The notes beneath the pieces are model-generated. The model saw only the letters and a list, made by a program, of their open reading frames with translations, had not been told where the DNA came from and searched no databases. A stretch of DNA of 64,000 nucleotides from Gammaproteobacteria bacterium (GTDB lineage: Bacteria > Pseudomonadota > Gammaproteobacteria > Pseudomonadales > Azotimanducaceae): contig JAPPDJ010000048.1 of the NCBI GenBank assembly GCA_028824555.1, positions 78,854-142,853 of the forward strand, given 5' to 3'. Shown here piece after piece: positions 63,940-64,000 of the stretch (its first letter is position 1; each line of letters begins with the position of its first letter). The position numbers and the translations under genes are program-made.

Positions 63940-64000
63940 GCCCCCCCTCCGAGAAATCGAGGACGATTTCTCGACTCCCCCGCGAGGGGGGAGTGACAGG
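63940..64000. repeat. Repeat D2, hairpin element, reaches the window end
   Basis: The reverse complement reads CCTGTCACTCCCCCCTCGCG then GGGGGAGTCGAGAAATCG, a TCCT loop and CGATTTCTCGG, the same layout as D1. It may continue past the window. The 63725-63939 stretch shows no gene. Confidence 0.8.

Overview
The window is a high-GC chromosomal segment that codes densely on both strands. It contains no rRNA, tRNA, phage or insertion-sequence transposase gene that I can see. A gene for penicillin-binding protein 1A diverges from pilMNOPQ-aroK-aroB. That is a classic gammaproteobacterial arrangement, so the most likely source is a high-GC, diderm, piliated gammaproteobacterium, quite possibly uncultured. 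This placement is inferred from gene order only. Many catabolic and detoxifying enzymes (phytanoyl-CoA dioxygenase-like, Baeyer-Villiger-type monooxygenase, thiolase, enoyl-CoA hydratase, MaoC-type dehydratases, FAH-type hydrolase, glutathione S-transferase, inositol oxygenase) suggest an aerobic heterotroph.

Layout. 1-2.8 kb: end of a DUF2059 gene, a fused Phd/UPF0175 antitoxin with a DUF3368 toxin, a histidine phosphatase and sodC. 2.9-6.2 kb: an M48 lipoprotein protease and a solitary molybdopterin oxidoreductase. 6.3-11.2 kb: four tightly linked genes, namely an ExbB/MotA-type channel, two membrane-anchored periplasmic proteins of unequal size and a membrane-anchored protein with two FGE/SUMF1-like domains. 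This is the best candidate here for an undescribed membrane-motor system. 11.4-22.2 kb: transport, redox and metabolic genes. 22.4-25.9 kb: an OmpR/EnvZ-type two-component operon with flanking envelope genes. 25.9-31.5 kb: acyl-CoA and hydrolase genes plus a ClpP paralogue. 31.6-41.1 kb: an LpxL-type acyltransferase, a TonB-C lipoprotein, a PDZ protein, a YejA-type binding protein, a large unknown exported protein, MtfA and a flavin monooxygenase. 41.4-45.9 kb: a class III aminotransferase with an APH-type kinase, then a YyaL/SPATA20-type protein. 46.3-55.6 kb: a Sel1-like protein, PBP1A, then pilMNOPQ-aroKB. 55.8-63.7 kb: MOSC protein, inositol oxygenase, an ECF sigma/anti-sigma/Spy-like/EF-hand cluster, mtnA, a ChaC-like cyclotransferase, a CBS protein and a SulP transporter.

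The intergenic space is dominated by at least four families of palindromic, MITE-like repeats (A to D here) and a 43-bp dispersed repeat (E). They sit exactly at gene ends, in two cases providing stop codons and in one the Shine-Dalgarno sequence of the next gene. Their arms show paired substitutions that preserve base-pairing, so hairpin structure seems to be maintained.
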